The position numbers were made by a program, and so were the translations under genes. DNA of 64,000 bases from an uncultured Prevotellaceae bacterium (lineage in GTDB: Bacteria > Bacteroidota > Bacteroidia > Bacteroidales > Bacteroidaceae), in NCBI GenBank assembly GCA_902785945.1, contig CADAAR010000008.1:1-64000 (forward strand), given 5' to 3'. The notes under the pieces were generated by a model. That model had not been told where the DNA came from. It did not search any database and was given only the letters and a program-made list of their open reading frames with translations. Positions 49,716-59,028 of the stretch are shown here, piece after piece (the stretch's first letter is position 1; each line of letters starts with the position of its first letter).

Positions 49716-51043
49716 ATTCCTTTTGCCTGACCATTAGTGAGTTTGTTGAATTGCAGCCTGTTGACGATGAGGCCGGGGATGTTGACGAGACACATCACGC
49801 CGATGAACCAGATGATGTCGTCCGTTAGTCTGACCACGAGATAGGCCAATGGGATAAACAGAATGGCGGCGATTGTCGAGAAGATCAGCTGCAGGCGTAG
49901 TTTCCCTATGCCGTTGATGAAATAGCTGTAGCGCATGCTGTAGATCAGTATGAAGATATACACGGCCACGGCAATGCTCATCCGGAAATCGACGTTGTGG
50001 TCGTTGCCGATCCAGATGGTGTAGACCCAATCGGATGCGAGCACCATAACGGTTAGGCCTATCATGATGCCTATCGTCATCAGTCGGAGTTTCCTGGTAG
50101 CCTGGCGTATCCATTGGAGGTCACCTCGCGCGTAGGCATCGGTGGTAGCATTCCAGAAAGGCATGCAGATGACGGTGAAGGCCACGAGCATGATGCTGAG
50201 GTAGCGATAGGCAATCTGGTAGGGGGTGACCATAGCAGGCGAGAACAGCTTGGAGATGAGGATGTTGGAGGTCATCAACAGCACTACACCACAAATTTGG
50301 ATGATGAAAAACAGAATCCCCATGCTGATCACTTCTTTTGCCTCTTTCATGTCGACAAGACTGAACGATGGCCGCAGATGCGGGAACTTGTACCAGAAAG
50401 TAAAGGGGAAGGCAATGAGATAGACCAGCAGAGGGCAGGCGGTGTTGACGAGTGCGATATGGAGTAACGAATGACTGCCACTCTTATAGACGATGTAGGT
50501 GCCGATGAGTGCCAGTGTCTGTCCTATGGCTATCAGCAGGTTGCTGACAGCAGGCAATTGCAGACCCATATAGAAGTTGCCGATGAGCTTGAAAATGAAG
50601 GTGGTGCAGACCAGTGTGACGGTCACCATCAGAATCTGGTCGAGATCGGCGACTTTGTCTGGTTCAACGTTCAACAGCTGGTAGTTGTCGCATGTCATAA
50701 TGAGCACCAGCAGCACTAGCAGCGTTGGAATGATGATGTAGGTGAGCATTGCAAACGTTGAGGAAACCAGCGATCTGGCACGTGCTTCTTCTCCGTGGGC
50801 CAGGTAGACGGCCAGTTTGTTCCTCATGCCGTTGCCGAGTCCGATGTCCAGATTGTCAATCCAAAGCATCACACTGCTGATGGTCAGCCACACACCGTTG
50901 TTGTAGTATCCCAGACAGTTGAGGGTGATTGGTACCATCAGTAACACGATGATGGCCGACCATCCTTTGGCAAGGAAGGATACCATGATGTTCTTCTGAA
51001 GTAATGAAGAACGGTGTTTGCTGACAGTGTTCTCTAGCGTCAT
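49703..51043 (-). CDS. Polysaccharide repeat-unit flippase (Wzx-like)
   Basis: 446 residues with about 12 to 14 membrane helices and the MATE/MVF-type N-terminus (SFLAKGWSAIIVLLMVPITL, WLTISSVMLWIDNLDIGLGN). It would flip lipid-linked repeat units across the inner membrane. It overlaps the Wzz-Wzy fusion by 4 nt, so flippase and polymerase are co-translated. Confidence 0.85.
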   Translation of the reverse strand: MTLENTVSKHRSSLLQKNIMVSFLAKGWSAIIVLLMVPITLNCLGYYNNGVWLTISSVMLWIDNLDIGLGNGMRNKLAVYLAHGEEARARSLVSSTFAMLTYIIIPTLLVLLVLIMTCDNYQLLNVEPDKVADLDQILMVTVTLVCTTFIFKLIGNFYMGLQLPAVSNLLIAIGQTLALIGTYIVYKSGSHSLLHIALVNTACPLLVYLIAFPFTFWYKFPHLRPSFSLVDMKEAKEVISMGILFFIIQICGVVLLMTSNILISKLFSPAMVTPYQIAYRYLSIMLVAFTVICMPFWNATTDAYARGDLQWIRQATRKLRLMTIGIMIGLTVMVLASDWVYTIWIGNDHNVDFRMSIAVAVYIFILIYSMRYSYFINGIGKLRLQLIFSTIAAILFIPLAYLVVRLTDDIIWFIGVMCLVNIPGLIVNRLQFNKLTNGQAKGIWNQ

Positions 51044-53043
51044 GTTCTTACCGGTTTGGTTAATACGAACCTGAACTTCTGTTGCAAGATCAGAACGATG
51101 AAGAAAGTGTACTGCAGGATGAAGACCAAGCTTTGGAACAGGTTCTCCTGATAGAACTGCAGCACCAGTGCAAAGACCATATAGGTATAGAGGCAGCTGC
51201 TGATGGCGTCTCTGTTTCTGAACATCCGGTAGAGCCAGCCGCAGATGACACCGTAGATGCCTCCGAAGAAGGCCACACCCTTATAGCCGAAGTCCATGAA
51301 GAAGGGCATGAAACAGGTATAGACATTGGTGGGGATGGGCACCCACACAAACTCCTGCAGCTTCTCCTTGACCACGATGTCTGAGGAGAGACGAGCCAGG
51401 AAGACGTAGATCTTCTCGAAGGTGTTGGTGCCGAACTGTGGAATAACCTCCTTTGATATCTGACAGAAAGCCACAGGTGGCGAGAGCACATACATGGCAA
51501 AGAAATCCAGGAAAGTCTCTTCTTTCTGATAGTCACTGTCTTCTTCAGCACGTCCCAGATTGAAGATATAGAAGAAGAGGATCAGAATGGCTCCGAACAT
51601 GACAATCGAGCGTGTCTTGATGATTTTCTTCTCAAACAAGACGAAGACGGTACTGATGAAGATAAAGAACATGGAACCTTTCTCCATGATGGCCAGCGAG
51701 TTGAGCAGACAGGCGATGCCCAGTACTACGACCTGCCATGTGGGAATCTTGGGGTGTGCCCAGAGAGCCACGACAAAGAGTGACTGCGTGATGACCATAG
51801 AGTAGTTCAGGATGCCCATACTGTCGCCATAGAGTGCCAGGATACGGACGTTGTTCATCAGGTCGTCGGTTCCGAACATCATGACAATCTGCAAGATGCG
51901 GTAGACATAGAGAGGTGTCATGACAATGGCGAGAAAGAAGAAAAAGCGGAAAAACTGTCTGTTGATGTCGATCGCATAGGGTCCTGTGCTTTCCGTTTCC
52001 TTGCTTGCTGTGAGGTAATAGGTGGCCAGGACACAGATGGTGAAGAAGAACAGCCAGAGTCCCAAACTGTAATAGAACTGCGAGGTGATAGGACTCAACT
52101 TGGTGTCCAACAGGTAGTACAGCTCTATGATGAGTGTCCAAATGCCGAAGGTGATGGTCCATGGCGAAAACAGACTGCTCCAGTTGCCACGTACGACCTT
52201 TTCCTGTGACAGCTTCTTCCATTGCAGGTAACCACGGGTCAGAAGGAGGGCTGTGACCACGAAACAGAGCAGATAACCGATTAGCCGGTTGTTGGCTTTC
52301 TCGGGTATGACGTTCTCTTGTACGACGGCAAAGGAGAGGACCGCCCTTTCTGTCAAGGCCTTCTGACGGGTACACTCTTCGATGGCTTTTTCGTATCGCT
52401 GATAGGTGTCCTTCGACTCCTGGGCCAGGAATTGCTCCTGTTGTTCCAGTGCTTTGGTGGAAAGGTTGGAATGGGCATCCATGAAATCACCATAGGCCTT
52501 TCTGGCCCTGTCATAGTCTGCCTTGGTAGCCACCATCTCTTGCTGCGCATTTTTCAGCAGTGCCTCTGCCATGAAATGACGGTATTCGGTGACCACGGTC
52601 TGCAAATGGTCGGTAATGCTGTCTAGCATCTGGGTGGCCACTAGTGGGTCGTGGTCAGTAAAACTGATGGTCAGCGTTGCCTGTCGTGAACTGAAAAACC
52701 AGGCCAACCGGTTCTGTATGGCTTCTATTGTGTCTTTCTCTTCGAGATAGTCACCATAGGTCATGTTCCTGCCCGGCACCTGCTTATGGGCGATGGCACG
52801 GGCAAAGTCTTCCGAGTCCAACGACTTGGAGTAGACCGTCATGTCGTTCATGCCAATGTCATCTCCACCCATGGCCTTCTTGATTTGGGCCTTGATGGAG
52901 TTCATGCCGATGGCGAGGTCTGTCTCCTTATACTCGTCGCTGACCTTCGTGATGGCGGTGTACTCTTTAGGTACACACAGCCACACTACTAATGCGAGAA
53001 GTGTGGCTATGACAATGGCGAGAATATAAGGATGCCTTTTCAA
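51040..53043 (-). CDS. Wzz-like chain-length domain fused to Wzy-like polymerase
   Basis: 667 residues. The N-terminal 275 residues have Wzz layout: membrane helix (YILAIVIATLLALVVWLC, about 5-22), a periplasmic domain with long coiled coil (YDRARKAYGDFMDAHSNL to KDTYQRYEKAIEECTRQKAL), the Pro-containing VVQENVIPEKANNR and a second helix near 254-272. About 10 further helices follow (about 298-660), with a large loop near 540-590, resembling oligosaccharide polymerases of the Wzy group (PF14296-like). No stop or frameshift separates the parts. A normal Wzz gene precedes it by 12 bp, so this locus has two Wzz-like domains. Confidence 0.8.
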   Translation of the reverse strand: MKRHPYILAIVIATLLALVVWLCVPKEYTAITKVSDEYKETDLAIGMNSIKAQIKKAMGGDDIGMNDMTVYSKSLDSEDFARAIAHKQVPGRNMTYGDYLEEKDTIEAIQNRLAWFFSSRQATLTISFTDHDPLVATQMLDSITDHLQTVVTEYRHFMAEALLKNAQQEMVATKADYDRARKAYGDFMDAHSNLSTKALEQQEQFLAQESKDTYQRYEKAIEECTRQKALTERAVLSFAVVQENVIPEKANNRLIGYLLCFVVTALLLTRGYLQWKKLSQEKVVRGNWSSLFSPWTITFGIWTLIIELYYLLDTKLSPITSQFYYSLGLWLFFFTICVLATYYLTASKETESTGPYAIDINRQFFRFFFFLAIVMTPLYVYRILQIVMMFGTDDLMNNVRILALYGDSMGILNYSMVITQSLFVVALWAHPKIPTWQVVVLGIACLLNSLAIMEKGSMFFIFISTVFVLFEKKIIKTRSIVMFGAILILFFYIFNLGRAEEDSDYQKEETFLDFFAMYVLSPPVAFCQISKEVIPQFGTNTFEKIYVFLARLSSDIVVKEKLQEFVWVPIPTNVYTCFMPFFMDFGYKGVAFFGGIYGVICGWLYRMFRNRDAISSCLYTYMVFALVLQFYQENLFQSLVFILQYTFFIVLILQQKFRFVLTKPVRT

Positions 53044-53055
53044 TAGGGTGCGATT

Positions 53056-54114
53056 CTAAATGTTGATGAACGACTGGCGGTTACGCCATAACAATATGCC
53101 TGCTCTGAGCAGGAAGCCCAAGATCATCCAGATGATGAGTGTGACGATCTTGGGACGGCTGCTGTGCTTCACGGGCACCGTCGCCTCCTGTACAATCGTA
53201 AAGGCCGGGGTGCGCTCCTGCACCTTGGCCTTAGCCAGTTGCAACTGCTCCACCACCTGCTGGTAGATAGTGTATTTCAATTGCATCTCATTCTCTAGTT
53301 CATCGCCCTTGAGCACATACGACTGCATCTTCAGGTTCGAGTAGGAGTCGCCGAAAGCGGCATATCTCTGACGGGCCTTGGAATACTCCTTATACGCCTC
53401 GTCGAACAGCTTCTGCATATACTCCAGATCCACACGGGCTTTCTTCGTACGATAGTCGGTGATGGTACGCTGCAGGTGCATCTGCAGAGAGTCGGCCACC
53501 GTCGCCGCTATCAGTGGGTCCTGGTCTTCCACCTCAATCGTGATCACATTGGTCTTCTTGTCCACCGAACAGTCTATCTTGCCCATGATGTTTTTCGCCA
53601 CATCATACTCCTTCTTCGTCAGGTGTTTAGGATTGACCTTGTGGTCGGCGGGTACTTTCTCCTCAGTGGTAAACAGGTCCTTCACTTGTTTCAGCCAGTC
53701 CTGCGGATACTCGTAGAAAGCCTTCTTCTGGTGTTTGTCGAGATAGTCGAAATAGGTGTAGGTCTCTCCGGTCTTGTTCTTGGTCACGGTCACGGGGAAC
53801 ATGCCGACCACAAAACCCGTAGAGCCCATCAGGTCTGGGTAGATTTCCGGATAGAGCGCATCGCCTGTCTGGCCAATCTTCATATTCATGCCAACCATAG
53901 CTGCCAATGAAGATAGACTGCCGGAAAAACTGCTACCGGATTCCTCGGGGGCGAGGATGACGGTCGATTTGTAAATCTTCGGCGTTGCGAAAGCTAGGAT
54001 CACACCAATCACACCGGCTGTACACGAATAGATACAAACCTTCCGGAAGTCGGTCTTCAGAATCCTGAAGACTTCAATAAGACTGATATCGATGATTTTC
54101 TTTTTCTCTTCCAT
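53056..54114 (-). CDS. Polysaccharide chain-length determinant (Wzz family)
   Basis: 352 residues. Helix at about 27-44, periplasmic domain with IYKSTVILAPEESGSSFSGS and a coiled coil (YMQKLFDEAYKEYSKARQRY), then FTIVQEATVPVKHSSRPKIV and a C-terminal helix near 323-343. No kinase domain. It would set the modal length of the polymer made by the polymerase encoded next. 5 bp downstream of the wza-like gene. Confidence 0.88.
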   Translation of the reverse strand: MEEKKKIIDISLIEVFRILKTDFRKVCIYSCTAGVIGVILAFATPKIYKSTVILAPEESGSSFSGSLSSLAAMVGMNMKIGQTGDALYPEIYPDLMGSTGFVVGMFPVTVTKNKTGETYTYFDYLDKHQKKAFYEYPQDWLKQVKDLFTTEEKVPADHKVNPKHLTKKEYDVAKNIMGKIDCSVDKKTNVITIEVEDQDPLIAATVADSLQMHLQRTITDYRTKKARVDLEYMQKLFDEAYKEYSKARQRYAAFGDSYSNLKMQSYVLKGDELENEMQLKYTIYQQVVEQLQLAKAKVQERTPAFTIVQEATVPVKHSSRPKIVTLIIWMILGFLLRAGILLWRNRQSFINI

Positions 54115-54119
54115 ACTTT

Positions 54120-56660
54120 TTACTTGATGAGATTAGCAATCGTCGCTATCATCGTGGCGATCGAGGCGGTGCTGGTGCCGATGCTGAGCCATTCGGTCAA
54201 ACCGAGTCCGCGACGACGGGCTTTGGTAGGTACTACGATTTGACAGCCCGGTTTCGGCTTATGTTTACGGTCGGCCTTTGCCACCATACCGTTCATATAG
54301 ATGATGATCGTCCTACTGCGCTTGCCCGCCGAGCTCACACCACCGGCCAGGTCGATGTAGTAGTCGGCCTTTTCGCCAGCTTTATAGCGCACGGTGTTGG
54401 GGTAGAGCACCTCACCGTTGATACTCACCGTACTGGTGTAGCGCGGCACCACGATGCGGTCGCCCTCACGCAGGTAGGGGTCGTCGTCGCTGCCGGGATT
54501 GGCCAAGGCCTTGTCCAGCTCGATGGCCACGGGGAAGGTGGTCAGCGTCAACAGTTTCTTTATGTCAATCGAGTCGTTGCCCGAGTTACGCTGGGCGGTA
54601 CGGAGCATCGTCTCCATCAGCTCTCGCTCCTCCTGTGTCATCTGTCTCAACAGCTTCGCACCCTCGGGGTAGGCACGCTTCGTCAATCCACCGGCCTGTT
54701 TGATGATCTCGCTCAGACGCTGGTTGCTGCTGGTTAGGGTGTAGTTACCCTTAAACTGCACTTCACCCTCGATGGTCACGTTCTGCTGTTCGTTATAGTT
54801 GGGACTTCTTCTGATATACACCTCGTCGAAGGGCTGAAGCGTGAAGGGTGTCTCGCCCTGCGGGATAGTAAAGTCGGGATTCAGCGAAAAGCTGTAGGTA
54901 AAGGCCAGGGTGTCACCTGCCTCGGTGGCATTCGGCTCTATGATACGTCTCGACACGTCGACCTTCGCCAGCGAGGCGGCATTGGTCAGACCGCCGGCCT
55001 GTAATACTAAGTCCTCTACAGTCTCGTTCGAGGCAAACTTATACACGCCGGGGTAGTTCACCTCTCCGTGGATGGTAATCGTCTGGTCCTCCTTCTCCTC
55101 CTCACGACTGCCCACGTAGATCACGTCCTCGTTTTTCAGTTCGATATCAGGCACGTTGCCTTCCAGGATGCCCAGCACGTCCACGCTCAACACCTCCAGT
55201 GTCCTGTCCTTCTTCATGCGGTGCATCACGGCATGCTGTCCGATGGAGTTCTCAGTCAGTCCGTCTGCAGCCTCTATCAGCGCCTTTACCGTACAGATCT
55301 GTCCGCCCACCTGATACATGCCCGGACGGAAGACTGCACCTTTTACCTCTACCGTGTTCTGATAACGGTTCAGGGTGGAGTCAACGCTGACGGAATCCTC
55401 GTCCATCAACTTAAAGTCGTTGAGATCAAATTCGCCTACATTGAACACCGAGTACATCTGTCCTGCCTTACGATGGATGCGGATGGCCTTTGTATAGGCG
55501 TCGCCCGTAAATCCACCGGCATAGCGAAGCAGGGTGGCTGCACTCTCGGTCTTCTTCATCTCGTAGAACATGGGGCGCTTTATTTTACCTGCAATGTTTA
55601 CTAAAGCCTCATACGGTCCTACGGTGACGATATCATTATCCTGCAGACGGACATCGCCCGTCAGTTTGCCATTGAGCAGGAAATCATAAACATCGACATT
55701 CGACAGCAAACGACCATTGCGATAGACCTTCACATTTCTCAGCGTACCAATCTCGTTAGGACCGCCTGCCATATAGAGTGCATTATAGACGGTGGCAAAG
55801 GCCGACATGGTATAGGTGCCAGGCATTTTGACTTCACCCATCACACTGATGGTGATGGTGCGTGTCTGGCCTACGGTAAGTTCAATGTGGGATCCTTGGA
55901 ATCTGGGACCTAGTACATTCTTGAGCTTGGCCTTGGCCTGACTGACGGAAAGACCACCTAACTGGATGAGTCCGATGTCCTCGATAGTCACATAACCGTC
56001 AGGCGAGATGGTTTCTGTGATGCTTTCCTGTGAAGCTCCCCAGATGTCTATGTTGACTTCATCGCCAGGACCTAAACGATAGTTCTGTGGCGTTGCCAGA
56101 TTCATGCTACTTTCGAAGGTCAGGTCTTTTTTGTTGAATATGTCATGACCGAAGATCTTACGCTTGGGCTCCTTTTCCTTCTCCTTTTCGAGATCGTCGT
56201 AGAAGTATTTCAGAGAATCGGGCATCATGAAGTCTACAGCGTCGTCAAACTCAGTGAATTCCTTGTCATTCTCGTCGTATGTATTCTGCTTAGTCTTCTT
56301 CCTGCTGTCTTTCACACGGTAGGGAGAAACATTGCGCTTTTCCTTATTAACAATGTCCTGTCGCTTTTCGCCGTTAGCCTCACGCATACGCTTCTTGACA
56401 TCCTTCGATCCGGCTGTGATGTCCTCAGCACCTAAGGCGCCGTTTTTCATCTGACGCTCGTATTTCTTGCGTATGCGCTGTATCTGGTCCATCGTCACGC
56501 CACGTTGCATGAGCTGGGTGACAATCTGTTGGCGCGACACGCCCTTGGCATTCTGCTCGATCACATAGTCCATCACTTGGTTATCGGTCATGCCCGACTG
56601 AGCCCATCCTGTAGCAGTCATGAGCAGAAGTGATATCATTAGCGTAGTAAGTCTTTTCAT
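54120..56660 (-). CDS. Polysaccharide export outer membrane protein with multiple SLBB domains (Wza-like)
   Basis: 846 residues, more than twice the size of E. coli Wza. A cleavable signal peptide (MISLLLMTATGWAQ), a helical N-terminal region with Lys/Arg/Asp/Glu-rich linker (about 25-180), then the export domain starting YRLGPGDEVNIDIWG near 195. Five or so SLBB-type repeats follow (for example MGEVKMPGTYTMSAFATVYN, IHGEVNYPGVYKFASNETVE, INGEVLYPNTVRYKAGEKAD). The end is a hydrophobic segment (LSIGTSTASIATMIATIANL). First gene of the polysaccharide operon. Confidence 0.9.
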   Translation of the reverse strand: MKRLTTLMISLLLMTATGWAQSGMTDNQVMDYVIEQNAKGVSRQQIVTQLMQRGVTMDQIQRIRKKYERQMKNGALGAEDITAGSKDVKKRMREANGEKRQDIVNKEKRNVSPYRVKDSRKKTKQNTYDENDKEFTEFDDAVDFMMPDSLKYFYDDLEKEKEKEPKRKIFGHDIFNKKDLTFESSMNLATPQNYRLGPGDEVNIDIWGASQESITETISPDGYVTIEDIGLIQLGGLSVSQAKAKLKNVLGPRFQGSHIELTVGQTRTITISVMGEVKMPGTYTMSAFATVYNALYMAGGPNEIGTLRNVKVYRNGRLLSNVDVYDFLLNGKLTGDVRLQDNDIVTVGPYEALVNIAGKIKRPMFYEMKKTESAATLLRYAGGFTGDAYTKAIRIHRKAGQMYSVFNVGEFDLNDFKLMDEDSVSVDSTLNRYQNTVEVKGAVFRPGMYQVGGQICTVKALIEAADGLTENSIGQHAVMHRMKKDRTLEVLSVDVLGILEGNVPDIELKNEDVIYVGSREEEKEDQTITIHGEVNYPGVYKFASNETVEDLVLQAGGLTNAASLAKVDVSRRIIEPNATEAGDTLAFTYSFSLNPDFTIPQGETPFTLQPFDEVYIRRSPNYNEQQNVTIEGEVQFKGNYTLTSSNQRLSEIIKQAGGLTKRAYPEGAKLLRQMTQEERELMETMLRTAQRNSGNDSIDIKKLLTLTTFPVAIELDKALANPGSDDDPYLREGDRIVVPRYTSTVSINGEVLYPNTVRYKAGEKADYYIDLAGGVSSAGKRSRTIIIYMNGMVAKADRKHKPKPGCQIVVPTKARRRGLGLTEWLSIGTSTASIATMIATIANLIK

Positions 56661-56729
56661 ACGTTTCTATTGCGGGTACATTATATATAATATAACAAGA
56701 TTGATTGCAGATTATTGCATAAATCTCGG

Positions 56730-56737
56730 CAAAGGTA
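56730..56737 (-). promoter_or_regulatory. -7 element of the large polysaccharide operon
   Basis: CAAAGGTA reads TACCTTTG on the minus strand, 69 nt before the wza-like start. No antitermination gene (UpxY/NusG type) is near, unlike many Bacteroides capsule operons. Confidence 0.55.
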
Positions 56738-56780
56738 TCACTTTTTTTCCAAAAAACTTGCATTTGTCGAGAAAAGTTGA

Positions 56781-56854
56781 TATCTTTGCACCGAAAAATA
56801 CGACTAATCTCGTATCTGGGGTTGACTGGATTTGACTGTCAACCCCTATTTTTT
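56781..56854 (+). ncRNA. Candidate small structured RNA between the capsule operon and the integrase
   Basis: TATCTTTG at 56781-56788 is followed by two hairpins: ATACGA (56799-56804) with TCGTAT (56811-56816), and GGGGTTGAC (56818-56826) with GTCAACCCC (56838-56846) followed by TATTTTTT. A transcript would run about 60 nt and end there; no reading frame fits. The second hairpin has terminator form. It could be a small RNA, a host RNA 3' end at an integration site, or a barrier terminator between the capsule operon and the phage-like element. Confidence 0.4.
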
Positions 56855-56883
56855 AAACGAAACATAAGGAAAGAAAACGAAAA

Positions 56884-56995
56884 CTAAGTCCATAAACACT
56901 GGGCTTAGCTTAAAATTACGCGTGTGGACAATTTTGCGTTATTTTGCGTTAATTTTCGTTTATTAGACTACTTTTGTCCACACTTTTGTCCACAC
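56884..56995. repeat. Repeat-rich control/attachment region before the integrase
   Basis: Three sets of repeats. CTAAGTCC and GGGCTTAG (56884-56908) form an imperfect inverted repeat. GTGTGGACAA at 56922-56931 is inverted relative to TTGTCCACAC at 56974-56983 and 56986-56995. ATTTTGCGTT, ATTTTGCGTT, AATTTTCGTT are three head-to-tail 10-bp units at 56931-56960. Such clusters next to tyrosine integrases usually are arm-type binding sites for integrase and excisionase. The core attachment site cannot be set without the other end of the element. Confidence 0.65.
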
Positions 56996-57011
56996 ATTCA
57001 ATTATTTTTTG

Positions 57012-57019
57012 TACCTTTG
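57012..57019 (+). promoter_or_regulatory. -7 element of the integrase gene
   Basis: TACCTTTG lies 28 nt before the integrase ATG at 57048 and 16 nt after the last TTGTCCACAC copy, so integrase bound there could repress its own gene. Confidence 0.6.
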
Positions 57020-57047
57020 CGGTCGGACAAAGGTAAAAATAGGCAAG

Positions 57048-58286
57048 ATGGCACAAAAAAAATTGTATCGTGATGCAAAATCACTCATTGAGGGCTACGA
57101 TTTAACGGCAAAGCGTGGGACTCGAAAGGTCTATCTTATTGGCAGACCCTTGAAGTCCGGTAATGTCGCCCTGTTGAGGTATGTCAGCAGGGGCAGCGGA
57201 TCAGATCGAGTTCGTGAGCGTGTGAGTACTGGAGTCATTCTTGAAGTTGAGACAGATCTGATCGTAAAGAGAAGCAACGAAGAAAAGGTAAGGCTTCAGC
57301 GCGTTACCTGTGATATGATCAATACCGATCTGGAGAGAACAGAAGCCGATTTTGTGCCGCAGTCAAAGAATCGGGTTCGAATAATAGAATATATCCGGAA
57401 ATTAGGAGAGAGGGCACTTGCTGAGTCTGGTAATAGACATAGCATTTATGCTACTATGCAGGCACTGGAAAACCATATTGAGATTTATGCTGGCAACAGC
57501 GTGACTTTCAAGGATGTCAATAAGAAATGGGTACTTAACTTTATAGAATATCTGAAAACCAAAGCTCTCAATCAAAACTATTTGAGGGCTAAGGATAAGA
57601 AGAAAAGGAAAGAGGTGGCGATCTCACAGAATACTCAGCACAGAATAATCGTCAATCTGAATTATGTGATGAATGCAGCCGTGCGAGATTGTATTATTCG
57701 TACCAATCCGATCAAGGAACTATCTAACAGAGACAAGGTGCCTGCCAAGAAGGGCACTCGTGAGTATCTAAACAAAGAAGAAATAGAAAGACTGATGGCC
57801 ACCCCCTTCTCGCATAGCCGGTATAACATCAAAGAGGCTTTCTTGTTTTCATGTTTCACAGGCTTACGATATTCTGATCTTCGTATGATAAGACAGTCCG
57901 ATTTCCACCGTGATGATCTTGGTGCCTACCTCCGGATAAAAATGGTTAAGACACATGAGCCATTGAAAATATACGTTCCTGATGTGGCCCTGAAATTGTT
58001 GCCAAAGAAGGATAATGATGATATGCCTTTATTCGATCTGCCAAAGAATGACTATGCAAACCAAACACTACGTAAATGGCTTGAAGATGCTGGGGTAACT
58101 GGGAAAAAGATATCATTCCACTGTGGACGTCACAGTGCAGCTACCTTGTTGCTTAGTGCAGGATTGCCGTTGGCTGTTGTGGGTAAACAGTTGGGGCACC
58201 TCAAAACCTCTACGACTGAAATATATGCAAAACTGGTTGATGAGGCTCAGAGAAGTGCAGCTGCCAAGATGGATGAACTGTTTTAG
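57048..58286 (+). CDS. Tyrosine recombinase/phage integrase
   Basis: 412 residues from MAQKKLYRDAK. N-terminal arm-binding domain, SAM-like core-binding domain (about 105-210, ending in YVMNAAVRDCIIRTNPIKEL), then the catalytic domain. Catalytic residues: Arg in CFTGLRYSDLRM, His-x-x-Arg in FHCGRHSAATLLLSAG, His in GKQLGHLKTSTTE and the nucleophile Tyr in TEIYAKLVDE. It should integrate and excise the element that starts here. GC content and codon use are lower than in the host genes upstream. Confidence 0.92.
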   Translation: MAQKKLYRDAKSLIEGYDLTAKRGTRKVYLIGRPLKSGNVALLRYVSRGSGSDRVRERVSTGVILEVETDLIVKRSNEEKVRLQRVTCDMINTDLERTEADFVPQSKNRVRIIEYIRKLGERALAESGNRHSIYATMQALENHIEIYAGNSVTFKDVNKKWVLNFIEYLKTKALNQNYLRAKDKKKRKEVAISQNTQHRIIVNLNYVMNAAVRDCIIRTNPIKELSNRDKVPAKKGTREYLNKEEIERLMATPFSHSRYNIKEAFLFSCFTGLRYSDLRMIRQSDFHRDDLGAYLRIKMVKTHEPLKIYVPDVALKLLPKKDNDDMPLFDLPKNDYANQTLRKWLEDAGVTGKKISFHCGRHSAATLLLSAGLPLAVVGKQLGHLKTSTTEIYAKLVDEAQRSAAAKMDELF

Positions 58287-58298
58287 AGTAAATAGCCT

Positions 58299-58946
58299 AT
58301 GAGAGATTTGTCAAAAGAAAAAGATTCCGTTGTTTCTGAACTGAAAAATCTGCTGGAACAATATGGCTACAGTCTCAATCTTCACGATAGTATGATTGAG
58401 AGGATTTTTCTTGGCTCGGCACTTAGATATACGAACAATGACTATACTTACGGGATGGAATTGGCGGAGTTGATTAAAATATTAAGAAAAGGTGGCAATA
58501 TTTGTGTAAAGGCACCAACTTGCTCAATGACGATTAATAGCAATGAGCTAAAGTCTGCATTATTGGAACATCTGGATTACCTGTTTGATTATTATATCCT
58601 ATACGACCCGGATGAAAATAACCTCTCATTTGACGAGGCTTATAAAATGATTCAAAACGGAACGAAGTCAGATAAATGTTTCTATGGACCAAAGCTCCCC
58701 GCGAAAAGGTATGGTTTCCAGCTTGCGTACGTTACTGATATGTTGAAACAATATGGTGTATTCAGCGAGAAACAAAACCGTAAGGAGTTTTGCTTCCTCT
58801 ATGACTATATGACGATATTGGGCCAAGTAGAGGCAATAGACAAATTCAACTATAAAGGGGATTCCGTAAAAGACAAAGCAGACACAATACGTGACTGGAT
58901 GAAAGCATACAATGCGATGAAAAATAAGAAAAGGGGAAAAAACTAA
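58299..58946 (+). CDS. Hypothetical protein of the integrated element
   Basis: 215 residues with no motif I recognise. Mainly helical and soluble, no signal peptide; it has a basic C-terminus (NAMKNKKRGKN). It starts 12 nt after the integrase stop, so it is likely co-transcribed with it. AT-rich like its neighbours. Position between integrase and excisionase-like gene suggests a role in element control, which is inference only. Confidence 0.7.
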   Translation: MRDLSKEKDSVVSELKNLLEQYGYSLNLHDSMIERIFLGSALRYTNNDYTYGMELAELIKILRKGGNICVKAPTCSMTINSNELKSALLEHLDYLFDYYILYDPDENNLSFDEAYKMIQNGTKSDKCFYGPKLPAKRYGFQLAYVTDMLKQYGVFSEKQNRKEFCFLYDYMTILGQVEAIDKFNYKGDSVKDKADTIRDWMKAYNAMKNKKRGKN

Positions 58947-58990
58947 TTTTATTCGATAATAATTCCTCTTTCGTTACCTTTCTTTTATTG

Positions 58991-58998
58991 TACTTTTG
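58991..58998 (+). promoter_or_regulatory. -7 element of the HTH gene
   Basis: TACTTTTG lies 30 nt before the ATG at 59029, in an 82-bp gap. Confidence 0.5.
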
Positions 58999-59028
58999 TG
59001 GCGTTCAATATTAAAAGAAAGGTAAAAT

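Noticed and set aside
56818-56854. 5' end of tmRNA (GGGG...GACTGG resemblance)
   Set aside because: Only about 60 nt before a terminator, with no tag reading frame or matching 3' acceptor half nearby.
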